From assembly GCF_031157525.1 (NCBI RefSeq), contig NZ_JAVIXR010000002.1:372001-436000 (forward strand): a DNA stretch of 64,000 nt. The letters are read 5' to 3'. Numbering within the stretch: position 1 is the first letter of the stretch; the number at the start of each line of letters is the position of its first letter. Position numbers and translations under genes: made by a program. This document shows positions 39,106 through 48,190 of this stretch, piece by piece. Origin of the DNA: Marinobacter sediminicola (GTDB taxonomy: Bacteria; Pseudomonadota; Gammaproteobacteria; Pseudomonadales; Oleiphilaceae). The notes under the pieces are model-generated. The model made no database searches, was not told the origin of the DNA, and saw only the letters and a list, made by a program, of their open reading frames with translations.

Positions 39106-40860
39106 ATGATTTCAGCAACCTCAGCATCCGCACCACAAGACAACCTACGCCCTGCAAGTGAGGTGATGAAGCTGGAACGGCTGGGCAGCATGTTTGCCAG
39201 CCGGCTCAGCTTTGTCAGATCGCTAATGCGAAAAATGATCGCTGAAAGTTGGCAGATTACCAATACGGTGTTTGATCTGGATTCAAAGGGCCACGGCCTG
39301 GCGATCTACCGCATCACAACACCGGGTAATTACTACGAGTGTGTGATTTTTTCCAGGGATCTGGAGCCAGAACAACGGTCCGACCGGGTAATAGCGGAAG
39401 CATGGGATGTCACCTTTGCCCTGGTTGAAGGCGAAGCAAAAAGCTCGCTGCTGGAACAAATGGCGGCCAACGTGCCCTTGCAGGAAGCCGGCCGCCAGCA
39501 CCCGAGGGTACTCGTGCTCTCACGGGCCAACAGAAGCCTGCGCAATTTCAGCCAGTTTCTGGCGGCTCTTGCGGCGGGAAAACAACCTGATCCCGCCTGG
39601 CTAACAGCTGTGGGTTACCTCTACAGAACCACGGCGGTTTATGGCAACGGCAAGTTTGGCATTGCCGACTTTGCGCGGCTTGAACGCAATCCGGATTTCA
39701 ATCGCCCATTTGCAGCCCAGATGCTGGCCGTTTACGTGCTACGTCAGTTCTCGATCGAGCAGCTGAATCATCTGGCAAAGGTACAGTCACCCGATCAGGC
39801 CGTGCCTTTGCACCCGGAGCTGCAACGCTATTTGGGCATTGGCAACTCCACGGGGCTTGGTATGGCTCCGTTTCTTATCAACCACCCGCAACTGATTCAA
39901 CAGTGGGTTTACGGTAGGGAGCGCGCCTTGGCTTTTGCCCGCGCAGAGCCTGCAAATGAACAAACCCACAAAGCGCTTCGTTCCTTGATGGCTCGCGCTC
40001 TGAAACACTTGCAGCAGACCATCACTGAAGATGAAGAACAGACCCTGCGCAATCGGGAAACAGCCAAGTCAGTCATCGAAGTCATTGAGTGGCTCGACCG
40101 TACCCAAGCGCACGAAGGGCTTTATGAAGAGCTTATAAGCTGGGCCGGAAATCACTGCTCCCTGGAAGCCCAGGAACTCATCAACACCATGCTGATAGAG
40201 CTGTACCCGGAATTGGTTGAGCCCATTGATGACGAACTGGGATGCCAGGAATCCATGGATCTGAAGCCAGACATGAAAGCCAGGAAGCTGCGCGATCTGA
40301 TTCACGAGAAATTTGATTGGGCTCTCAGTTACCGCGAGGACTGCCCTGATGATAACTACTGGTTCTGGTATCGCTCCGTCGAAAAAGAAGAACCCAGGTT
40401 AGGCATTCGCGGAACGGAGTCTGGCGCCGAGAAGGAACTGGCCCTCGCGGTTGGCCCACGGATTAGCCGCTGCCTTACAAAGCTCGATGAGTTTCTGGAG
40501 AACAATCCGAATGCCATTGTGGTGGAGTTCCTCATGGCCAATCCGGGGCAGAAGGAATGCGTGCGCCGCATTCAGACCATCGGAGATACACCTTACGGTG
40601 AGATTCGGGCAAACCTCTGGCACAGAGGCATGAAACCCATGCACCTGTTACGAACCAAGTTGTCGTTTTTTGGCGCCAGCCGGTTTGATCCAAAGTCTGA
40701 CCGCTGGGTACGCATTACATTGTTTCAGGGAGCGCCACTGCCCCGTGAACTGAACGATCCGAATCTTTCGTTGCACCAACTGGATGACTGGGGTTTTCCT
40801 CTGGAACCTGGCCTCGAAGGTATAGAGAACGGCCAGAAAGCCCGAGGTGACAAACTATGA
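39106..40860 (+). CDS. Uncharacterised 584-residue protein
   Basis: I do not recognise this family. The 584 residues have no signal peptide or membrane segment and look cytoplasmic and mostly helical. Conserved-looking features include DPKSDRWVRITLFQGAPLPREL near the end and an acidic middle (ELYPELVEPIDDELGCQE). A good AGGGTGAG site precedes the ATG. Its stop overlaps the DUF3726 start by 4 nt, so the two proteins are probably made in fixed ratio and may act together. Confidence 0.75.
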   Translation: MISATSASAPQDNLRPASEVMKLERLGSMFASRLSFVRSLMRKMIAESWQITNTVFDLDSKGHGLAIYRITTPGNYYECVIFSRDLEPEQRSDRVIAEAWDVTFALVEGEAKSSLLEQMAANVPLQEAGRQHPRVLVLSRANRSLRNFSQFLAALAAGKQPDPAWLTAVGYLYRTTAVYGNGKFGIADFARLERNPDFNRPFAAQMLAVYVLRQFSIEQLNHLAKVQSPDQAVPLHPELQRYLGIGNSTGLGMAPFLINHPQLIQQWVYGRERALAFARAEPANEQTHKALRSLMARALKHLQQTITEDEEQTLRNRETAKSVIEVIEWLDRTQAHEGLYEELISWAGNHCSLEAQELINTMLIELYPELVEPIDDELGCQESMDLKPDMKARKLRDLIHEKFDWALSYREDCPDDNYWFWYRSVEKEEPRLGIRGTESGAEKELALAVGPRISRCLTKLDEFLENNPNAIVVEFLMANPGQKECVRRIQTIGDTPYGEIRANLWHRGMKPMHLLRTKLSFFGASRFDPKSDRWVRITLFQGAPLPRELNDPNLSLHQLDDWGFPLEPGLEGIENGQKARGDKL

Positions 40861-41624
40861 AAGTGTCATACAACGAGCTCCATGGGCTCTCCCGAAAAGC
40901 GTTCATTGGCATTGGCTTTGACGACGGCGACGCCAGCGATGCAGCTGACATGGTGGCCTGGATGGAAGCCCATGGCCTTAATGGCTTGGCGGCTCTGGGG
41001 AAAGGGCTGGATTTTCTGCTTAACGAAGATAAATCCCAGCCACCCAAATTGATTTATCAGGATGCGGATTTGTGCGTTGTAGATGCCCAGAACAAGACGA
41101 TTCTGGGCCACGCCAGCCTGGCAATTGAACTGGGCTATGCAAAATGCCGAGCCAGAGGCCTCTCGGTTACGAAAATTCGCCACTGCCATAACCGAATGCT
41201 GATCGTGGGATACCTTTCCCGCATCGCCCGCCGTGACATGAGTGTTACCGCATTCTGGCGCAACTCTCACGAGCCGTTGACGGAAATTCTCGTGAGCTTT
41301 AAATCAGGCGAGGCAGAGCCGGAGATATGCATGTACGGCTTGCCCGCCACGCCAGACGATACCGAGCCCAACGATGGCATAACACTGGTGATGGTGAACC
41401 ACGTAGACCTTCTGCCAAACCTTAAGCCAGAAGCGCCGGCAAATGATCTGATTTTGCAAAATCGCGCTGCGATGCTGGACTGGCATGAACGATCACTCGT
41501 TGATGGCATCGAAGTAGACACTGCGCTTTGGGAGCGGCTCAAAGTACTGGCAACGAACATGCTGGTGGAAGCGTCCGACGATTCACGTCAGGGCGCAGGC
41601 GCCGGAACAACCGATAACGACTAA
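40857..41624 (+). CDS. DUF3726 family protein
   Basis: The 255 residues match the DUF3726 type (MKVSYNELHGLSRKAFIGIGFDDGDASDAADMVAWMEAHGLNG). This family has no known activity; the sequence recalls an enzyme subunit with a conserved GxGFDDGDA segment. It is translationally coupled to the 584-residue protein and followed 10 nt later by RidA. Its place here suggests a role in breakdown of the compound carried by the BCCT proteins. Confidence 0.75.
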   Translation: MKVSYNELHGLSRKAFIGIGFDDGDASDAADMVAWMEAHGLNGLAALGKGLDFLLNEDKSQPPKLIYQDADLCVVDAQNKTILGHASLAIELGYAKCRARGLSVTKIRHCHNRMLIVGYLSRIARRDMSVTAFWRNSHEPLTEILVSFKSGEAEPEICMYGLPATPDDTEPNDGITLVMVNHVDLLPNLKPEAPANDLILQNRAAMLDWHERSLVDGIEVDTALWERLKVLATNMLVEASDDSRQGAGAGTTDND

Positions 41625-41634
41625 GGAGTCACTG

Positions 41635-42012
41635 ATGAACCCGTATCCCGTTAAAACAGACTTACCTGCTTCCAAGTCCCCTCTGGCTTGGGCAACCGTG
41701 GGCAATGGCATGCTGTTTACGGCACAGATTCCCATTGATGCAGAAGGAAAGGTTGTGGATGGCGGTATCGAGCCTCAGATTATCCAGACCCTGGCCAATC
41801 TGAAGCACACACTCGAAAGCGCGGGGAGCCGTGTATCCGACCTGACCCAGGTTGTTATATACGTAACAGACAGGGAACACCTTGCCACCGTGAACCGGGT
41901 GTACGCCGACTTCGTATCTGAGCCCTACCCAAATCGGGCGGCTATTATTGTGTCGGGCTTTGCACGGGAAGAAATGCTTGTAGAAATTCTCGCATATGCG
42001 GTTGTACCTTAA
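41635..42012 (+). CDS. RidA family enamine/imine deaminase
   Basis: RidA proteins hydrolyse reactive enamine or imine intermediates made by PLP enzymes or amine oxidases. The 125 residues show the family pattern: LFTAQIPIDAEGKVVDGGIEPQ, QTLANLKHTLESAGS, and the active-site Arg in YPNRAAIIVSGF. As the last gene of the cluster it supports a pathway that forms an imine or enamine from an amine substrate. Confidence 0.9.
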   Translation: MNPYPVKTDLPASKSPLAWATVGNGMLFTAQIPIDAEGKVVDGGIEPQIIQTLANLKHTLESAGSRVSDLTQVVIYVTDREHLATVNRVYADFVSEPYPNRAAIIVSGFAREEMLVEILAYAVVP

Positions 42013-42157
42013 GCCTCGAACGCTCAGGGCCATCAAAGCCCTGACTTTTCAGGTGATAACAGCTTGTAAGCTTGCTATCGTTACCCGTATCGAATTTGAT
42101 CTGCCCTCGATATCACTTTAGCTATATGAGAGGGCTATTTTCAAGGATCCGGGTGTT

Positions 42158-43045
42158 ATGTCCAGTAAAGCCAAACAATCCCAGAAGTTGCTGTTATTCA
42201 GTCTATCCGGCACGCGGCTATTCGGGATTGGCACATTGAAAATCCGCGAAATACTGCCCTTCAAACCGCTCACCCGAATGCCTCACAGCCACCCTGCTGT
42301 TGTTGGGGCCACCAGTTTCCGAGGCGCGACCGTACCGGTAATTGATATGGCGGCGGCAATTGGCTATCCGGCGTTAACTGCAGACGAGCAAAAAACGGCG
42401 ACCATCATTATCACGGACGTTCAGCGGCAGGAAACAGGCTTTCTGGTGCGTGGTGTGCAGAAAATCATCGAAACGGACTGGAAAAAAGTAAAATCGCCAC
42501 CGTCCATACTGGGCGACAGGGCATTTATAACCGGACTGCTGGATGTGGAAGGCGATATCATTCAGCTGTTGGATGTCGAGTTGCTGCTGGCGAACGTATA
42601 CCCGGAATCACTGGAAACCCGCGATGTTGCGCTCACTGACGTACAAAGCGAAGCCCTTAAAGCCCTGAACATTCTATTGGTGGACGACTCCAGGGTTGCT
42701 CGCAAGCAGCTGTCTGATGTGCTGGACGCCAAGGGCATCTCCTATCAAGTAACCACCAACGGTGACGATGCGTTGCAAATCCTGCTGAACGACAACGAGC
42801 TCGGGCGACCTATCGACATTCTGGTGAGTGACATCGAGATGCCCGGTCTTGACGGCTACGAGCTGACATTTAACGTGCGGGACAGGGCAACTCTGAAACA
42901 GCCGTTCATCATTCTGCACACATCGCTGAACAGTGAAATGAGCCTGAGCTACGCCAACCAGGTAGGCGCTAACGAGGCCTTAACCAAGTTTGATGCAGAC
43001 GAATTGCTACACGCCATGCTCCGGGGTTGCCAGCCTCGGCAATAG
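42158..43045 (+). CDS. cheV: Chemotaxis coupling protein CheV
   Basis: CheV links chemoreceptors to the CheA kinase. It has an N-terminal CheW-like domain (about 8-160, with VVGATSFRGATVPVIDM) and a C-terminal receiver domain (170-290). The receiver has the acid pair DD at 176-177, the phosphoacceptor Asp225 (VSDIEMPG), and a conserved Lys near 275. No chemotaxis partner lies in the window. Confidence 0.88.
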   Translation: MSSKAKQSQKLLLFSLSGTRLFGIGTLKIREILPFKPLTRMPHSHPAVVGATSFRGATVPVIDMAAAIGYPALTADEQKTATIIITDVQRQETGFLVRGVQKIIETDWKKVKSPPSILGDRAFITGLLDVEGDIIQLLDVELLLANVYPESLETRDVALTDVQSEALKALNILLVDDSRVARKQLSDVLDAKGISYQVTTNGDDALQILLNDNELGRPIDILVSDIEMPGLDGYELTFNVRDRATLKQPFIILHTSLNSEMSLSYANQVGANEALTKFDADELLHAMLRGCQPRQ

Positions 43046-43058
43046 CAAAAAGGCCGGT

Positions 43059-45083
43059 CTATTCCGTTTGAGGTGGTTCAGCCTGAAGATAATTGACCGG
43101 CACTCGGCCTTCACCCCAACTGCGATAGACCCGCGCCATCACCCGCTGCAGTTCTTCTTCACCGACATCCGCCGGCTCGCCCCGCTCAAGCGGATCAAAG
43201 TGAAAGATGTATAGCCGGGAGGTAAACTGTTCGAAGGGCAGAGAAGCCTCACCAAACCGCTCCCCCATGCCTTCTGTGCTTACGTGTACATCATCCCCCC
43301 AGCTCTGGCCACTGTCGTTATTGGGGTTATAAAAATACACCCGCATCTCGCCTTCCGGATCCAGCGCTACCCTCAGAATCGTAATCGCGTGCCAGCCGAT
43401 GAAACGCGCGGCCCTGTCGGTTACTGCAATTCCTACAGGTTGCGGGTGTATCAGGGGCTGGTTGCCGTTGTAGTAGGGGTGGTAACTGGCATAAAAGTGC
43501 CGGATAAACCCCTCAAGATCGTGAAGGTTACCGGTCGCCACATCCACATTGATGGCAAACCCTCGCCCGGCAGACCAGCCATGGAATTCCGGGTTCACCC
43601 AGCGGTGCGGGTCGCCTTCGCGCCCTATGCACATGCGGCCCATTTCACCGTATATCCGGTCAAGATGCGGCACCACTACCAATGAGACCGGATCCAGGTC
43701 CAGAGTGACTTCCGAAGCGACACCGCCAAGACTCTGTGCTGAAGAAACCGGTTGTCCTTCAAAATGCATGACCACTTCGTTGTCTCTGGCCGCCCAGGCA
43801 ACCATCTGCAAGAGGTAGTCAGGGTCGTTGTAGGCCCACATGGAGAGAGCCCGGGCAGACTGACAGGTTGGGTTATTCCCCTGCCCTACGCCCAAAGGTT
43901 GCCCCAGCATATTAAGCACACCCTGAATCAACCAGGCACCTGTCTGGGGTTGATAGCCGTAGGCAAGCTGCAAGCGTTCACGGGCATGCGGGCAGAGGTT
44001 CAATCGGGCCTGACGCCAGAGTGCGGGCGCCACTGGTGGCTGGTAAAGAATGCCCCGTTCCAGCATCAGTGCAAGGCCATACAAGCCCTGCGCTGTCTCG
44101 GGGAAAACACCCTCGGTGATAAGGGCGCACACCAGCTCCCGATAGCACATCAGGCAATCGCGGCCGGTACTTGAAAGCCCCAGAGCTTCGCTGAGCAGGT
44201 AATCCTGCCCCTCCAGTATGTAGCGCACAAAGCAGGCATGGTAGGGCGATACCAGGCCGGTATCGTGCATAGAGCGGGCAAACCCGGTGGCTTCGTTCTG
44301 TAACGTTGGGCCATCCATGGATTCCAGCCGCTGCTGGTACACCACAATACCCGGGTCTTCGCTGCACGCCCGTGTTGGCCCATACAAGCTGGAAATCAAC
44401 CGGTCCGCACCACGCCCCGCACTGCCAAGATCAACATTCGGCTCAGCCCGGCAAATGGCAATCTGGGTGATCATCTTGCGCACTTCACCCACCTGAATCG
44501 GGCGCTGCTGCAGAATGCGCCAAATCTCTTCAATCAGACTGTCTATAACGTGCTCGTAGCCAAGATGCTCGGCTACGTGCTGCACAACGTGCTGACTGAT
44601 AAGTGCCAGTTTGCCTTGCTCGCGCTCTGCCTCGCCGGCCATACCGAACAGCAGGCCAAGGTTGACTGCCAGAACTTGCGTCAAATAATGGTGTGCCTGC
44701 TCAGCAGACACCAAGGGGTGCACATACGCGCCACGAACAACCGCCAGCAAACGAAGCTCACTAAGTGCTTCGATTATCACCGTATCTGCGTTCGGGCTTT
44801 GGAGCGAATGGGTGGTTAATGAGGGGAGCAAGGTGGCGGGCTCTGCCCAGTCCGAGCCTGTAAATACACCGGCTTTTTCCAGACGTTCCGCACGCGCTTC
44901 AACGAATGCGCAGCCTTCCGGCTGCACGAGTATCTGGCGTACAAGGTCGAATACAAGCGAGAGCTCGCCAAATTTGGCTAAACCCTCGCTTTTGTCCATG
45001 GCACGGACAGCGTCATCCAGCTTGTGCGCCAAATCATGCAGATCCATTGCGGGGTCTGCATGGTTCGATGGGTGATCGTTCAA
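43059..45083 (-). CDS. Uncharacterised 674-residue protein with a possible Cys-His-Asn hydrolase site
   Basis: I do not recognise this family. The start is TTG with GAGGA 8 nt upstream. Residues 1-380 are helical and without known motifs. The last 280 residues resemble a papain-fold enzyme: Cys407 in NNPTCQSARALSMWA, His565 in FIGWHAITILRV, and Asn586 in RVYFYNPNNDSGQSWG. The order and spacing fit a cysteine protease or transglutaminase-like site, but this is inference from short motifs. No signal peptide is seen. Confidence 0.7.
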   Translation of the reverse strand: MNDHPSNHADPAMDLHDLAHKLDDAVRAMDKSEGLAKFGELSLVFDLVRQILVQPEGCAFVEARAERLEKAGVFTGSDWAEPATLLPSLTTHSLQSPNADTVIIEALSELRLLAVVRGAYVHPLVSAEQAHHYLTQVLAVNLGLLFGMAGEAEREQGKLALISQHVVQHVAEHLGYEHVIDSLIEEIWRILQQRPIQVGEVRKMITQIAICRAEPNVDLGSAGRGADRLISSLYGPTRACSEDPGIVVYQQRLESMDGPTLQNEATGFARSMHDTGLVSPYHACFVRYILEGQDYLLSEALGLSSTGRDCLMCYRELVCALITEGVFPETAQGLYGLALMLERGILYQPPVAPALWRQARLNLCPHARERLQLAYGYQPQTGAWLIQGVLNMLGQPLGVGQGNNPTCQSARALSMWAYNDPDYLLQMVAWAARDNEVVMHFEGQPVSSAQSLGGVASEVTLDLDPVSLVVVPHLDRIYGEMGRMCIGREGDPHRWVNPEFHGWSAGRGFAINVDVATGNLHDLEGFIRHFYASYHPYYNGNQPLIHPQPVGIAVTDRAARFIGWHAITILRVALDPEGEMRVYFYNPNNDSGQSWGDDVHVSTEGMGERFGEASLPFEQFTSRLYIFHFDPLERGEPADVGEEELQRVMARVYRSWGEGRVPVNYLQAEPPQTE

Positions 45084-45176
45084 ACGATGTTCCTCGAGGC
45101 TTGCACCAAACCTCTTAGATATTAGTGCATCGCCCGATTATACATAGATATCCCGATCGTCCGGATGTTTCAGCGA

Positions 45177-46661
45177 TTATCCGTTCAGCTTCAAGGTAGA
45201 GAGTGTTCTTTCTCGCACCTTCGCCAGCAACGCCCCATCATTCACCAACGACTGACCGTAGGAAGGCACCATCACCTTCATACGCTCCTGCCATTCAGGC
45301 GTCTGAATGCTCTTCGGGAAGCAGCGCTCAATAACGCTGATCATTGCGTTTGCGGCTGTAGACGCACCCGGAGATGCTCCAAGAAGGGCCGCCAGGGTAC
45401 CGTCTTTCGAGGCCACGATTTCAGTCCCGAACTCCAGTTTTCCGCCGCCGCCTTCCGCCTGCTTGATTATCTGCACGCGCTGTCCAGCATTGCGCAACTC
45501 CCAGTTTTCTTCCTCAGCTTCGGGGAAGAAGTTACGGAGCGCTTCTACCCGATCGCTGTGAGACTGAAACACCTCACCAATCAAATAACGGGTCAGATCC
45601 ATGTTGCTCTTACTCACCGACAACATGGGTTTGAGGTTGCTGGTGCGCACCGAGCCAAACAGATCGAAGATAGAGCCCTGTTTGAGGAAACGGGTAGTAA
45701 AGCCGGCAAACGGGCCAAACAGCAGCGCTGGTTCGCCATTGATAATACGAGTATCCAGATGCGGTACCGACATGGGCGGCGCACCAATGGGTGCCTTACC
45801 GTACACCTTGGCATGGTGCTGTTTTACAACATCAGGCTTGCGGCATACCAACCACTGGCCACTAACCGGGAAACCACCATAGCCTCGAGCTTCGGCAATT
45901 CCGGATTTCTGCAGCAGCGGCAGTGCGCCACCGCCGGCACCCAGGAATACAAACCCGGTTTCCAGTTTGGTCAGCTCACCGGTGTGCTGGTTTTTAACTC
46001 GAACTTTCCAACGGCCATTGTCGCGCTGGTCTATGTAATGCACAGGACAACCAAGCATCAGCTCGAAGTTAGGCTGGCTTTGCAGGTACTCAACCATGCT
46101 GCGGGTAAGCGAGCCAAAATCCACATCTGAGCCATGACGGATACGCGTTGCGGCAACCCGCTGCATTGGGTCTCTGCCTTCAACAACCAGGGGCATCCAG
46201 TTTTCCAGCTCGCGCGGGGACTCTGTGTATTCCATTTCGCGGAACAGGTGGTGACCGCTCAGAAGCTCATAACGGCGCTTAAGGAAAGAGACATCTTTTT
46301 CGCCCCAAACGAAACTCTGGTGCGGCGTGCGGTTTATGAACTTTGAGGGCTCGGGCAACAGGCCCTGCTCTACGAGATGCGACCAAAGCTGAAGGGAAAC
46401 CTCGTATTGCGCGTTGATCTGAAGCGCACGTTCGATCGTTACATCGCCATCTTCGGTCTCGGGCGTGTAGTTCAGCTCGCAGTATCCTGCGTGCCCGGTT
46501 CCTGCGTTGTTCCACCCGTCTGTGCTTTCATGGGCAACGTGGTCTAAACGCTCCAGCATGATAATTTTCAGGGACGGATCCAGCTGCCTGAGCATTACGC
46601 CGAGAGTGGCGCTCATGACGCCACCCCCGACCAGCACTACGTCTGCCTGTTTAGCGGCCAT
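45177..46661 (-). CDS. mqo: Malate:quinone oxidoreductase
   Basis: Mqo is a peripheral membrane FAD enzyme that oxidises malate to oxaloacetate and feeds electrons to quinone. The 494 residues start with the FAD loop VVLVGGGVMSATLGVML. They contain ESTDGWNNAGTGHAGYCELNYTP and the C-terminal GASPGASTAANAMI. It can replace NAD-dependent malate dehydrogenase; fumC lies nearby. Confidence 0.96.
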   Translation of the reverse strand: MAAKQADVVLVGGGVMSATLGVMLRQLDPSLKIIMLERLDHVAHESTDGWNNAGTGHAGYCELNYTPETEDGDVTIERALQINAQYEVSLQLWSHLVEQGLLPEPSKFINRTPHQSFVWGEKDVSFLKRRYELLSGHHLFREMEYTESPRELENWMPLVVEGRDPMQRVAATRIRHGSDVDFGSLTRSMVEYLQSQPNFELMLGCPVHYIDQRDNGRWKVRVKNQHTGELTKLETGFVFLGAGGGALPLLQKSGIAEARGYGGFPVSGQWLVCRKPDVVKQHHAKVYGKAPIGAPPMSVPHLDTRIINGEPALLFGPFAGFTTRFLKQGSIFDLFGSVRTSNLKPMLSVSKSNMDLTRYLIGEVFQSHSDRVEALRNFFPEAEEENWELRNAGQRVQIIKQAEGGGGKLEFGTEIVASKDGTLAALLGASPGASTAANAMISVIERCFPKSIQTPEWQERMKVMVPSYGQSLVNDGALLAKVRERTLSTLKLNG

Positions 46662-47099
46662 TGGCTTTTCATCCTAGCTAGTATTGAGCTTTTCACCCCT
46701 TCAAGATCAAAGAAGGGATCTAACAGGCGCAGGCAAGTCGCGAGGTATATGGCGCTGCCTTGTGCGTCCGTTTTGAATGAGCGCGTAATTATCCGGGTTT
46801 TCGCAAAAATATAAATTGCGATTATTAAGGAACCCGGACCTGTGCGTAAACTGCACGTTAGTTTAACGGTTGTTTGCCCTGCATACGAACGGTGGCTTGC
46901 GCTGAATCATAGGTAATAATCCTGATGCAGCTCGCAGCATGCCGCTGTGCACCTGTGATCACGCTATTCCAACAGAAAGGGGCTGACCTCAACTGCCTAT
47001 ATGCGGTATCTTGCACACCGTTCTGGTGCTTGTGTCTCCTGTTCCATGGAGGGCTCAAGTGCCTGCTTTTTTCAGATGCAACATGACTGGGGCTTATCT
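46662..47099. other. Intergenic region between mqo and the Ca/Na antiporter
   Basis: These 438 bp hold divergent regulatory DNA. The AT-rich centre contains nested inverted repeats: CCGGGTT/AACCCGG (46793-46799 and 46831-46837) enclosing TCGCAA/TTGCGA (46801-46806 and 46816-46821). I see no RNA gene or known riboswitch. An in-frame ATG at 47001 could extend the antiporter but gives a hydrophilic leader unlike the family. Confidence 0.45.
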
Positions 47100-48083
47100 A
47101 TGGTTATGGCTATTGGCGCTATTATCGCCGGCCTTGTGTTACTGGTCTGGAGTGCAGACAAGTTTGTTGAAGGGGCTGCAGCAGTTGCTAAGCATCTGGG
47201 CATGCCCGCGCTGCTTATTGGTATGGTAATCATAGGGTTTGGCACCTCGGCACCCGAGCTGGCCGTATCCGCCATGGCTGCGGCTGATGGCAACCCAGGA
47301 CTCGCTCTGGGTAATGGTTATGGCTCCAACATCACCAATATTGCATTGATTGTTGGCCTTACGGCCGTCATCGCACCTATTGCTGTGCACTCCCAGGTTA
47401 TCCGCAAAGAACTTCCCTTGCTGGTGATTCTCACCCTGATTGCCGGTGCGCAATTACTGGACGGCGAACTCTCGCGGCTTGATGGCTGGGTGCTGTTGGG
47501 TGTATTTGCGGTAGTAATGGGCTGGTCGATCTTTCAGGGCTTACGAGGCAAAGGCGACACTCTGGCTGGCGAAACCGACGCTCAACTGACCGATGATCTG
47601 ATGGCGATGAAATCAGCCATCATCTGGTTAATCGTTGGCCTCATCCTTCTTGTTGTCAGTTCGCGCCTGCTGGTTTGGGGCGCTGTTACTATTGCTCAAA
47701 GTCTCGGGGTCAGCGATCTGGTGATCGGCCTGACCATCGTAGCAATTGGCACATCTTTGCCGGAATTGGCCTCGGCCCTGGCCGCCGTGCGAAAGAACGA
47801 ACACGATCTGATTTTGGGAAACATTCTAGGCTCTGGCATCTTCAATACGCTTGCCGTTGTCGGGTTGGCTGCGGTCATTCAGCCGCTGTCAGTAGCCCCC
47901 GAAGTGCTTTATCGGGATTGGACTCTGATGTTGGCCCTAACGGTTGGCTTGCTGCTTATGGGCTTCGGTATGACAGGCTGGCGTAAGCTTATCAGCCGCT
48001 TCGATGGTTCCATTCTTCTGCTGGTTTACGTTGCCTATACCGGCTACCTGCTCTCTACAGTGGTTGCTGCCAGTACAAGCTGA
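47100..48083 (+). CDS. Calcium/sodium antiporter, CaCA family (YrbG-like)
   Basis: This inner-membrane cation exchanger has about 327 residues and ten membrane segments in two inverted halves. Each half carries the alpha-repeat: GFGTSAPELAVS with GNGYGSNITNIALI, and AIGTSLPELASA with GNILGSGIFNTLAV. I place the start at the ATG at 47100 (MVMAIGAIIAGLVLLVWSADKFVEG) because homologues start there. The ATG at 47001 adds 33 hydrophilic residues. Confidence 0.9.
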   Translation: MVMAIGAIIAGLVLLVWSADKFVEGAAAVAKHLGMPALLIGMVIIGFGTSAPELAVSAMAAADGNPGLALGNGYGSNITNIALIVGLTAVIAPIAVHSQVIRKELPLLVILTLIAGAQLLDGELSRLDGWVLLGVFAVVMGWSIFQGLRGKGDTLAGETDAQLTDDLMAMKSAIIWLIVGLILLVVSSRLLVWGAVTIAQSLGVSDLVIGLTIVAIGTSLPELASALAAVRKNEHDLILGNILGSGIFNTLAVVGLAAVIQPLSVAPEVLYRDWTLMLALTVGLLLMGFGMTGWRKLISRFDGSILLLVYVAYTGYLLSTVVAASTS

Positions 48084-48190
48084 CTGCAACATTTGCTCAT
48101 TTATTAGCCATCACCTATAACTTATAGGTGATACCCCCTCACAAGAGCAGTCCCCACCGTCCAACAACAATCCCTAATCGGAGACGGACC

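Noticed and set aside
46980..47100. Manganese or other riboswitch before the Ca/Na antiporter
   Set aside because: I looked for the conserved yybP-ykoY core and similar motifs and did not find them; the leader has only weak pairing.
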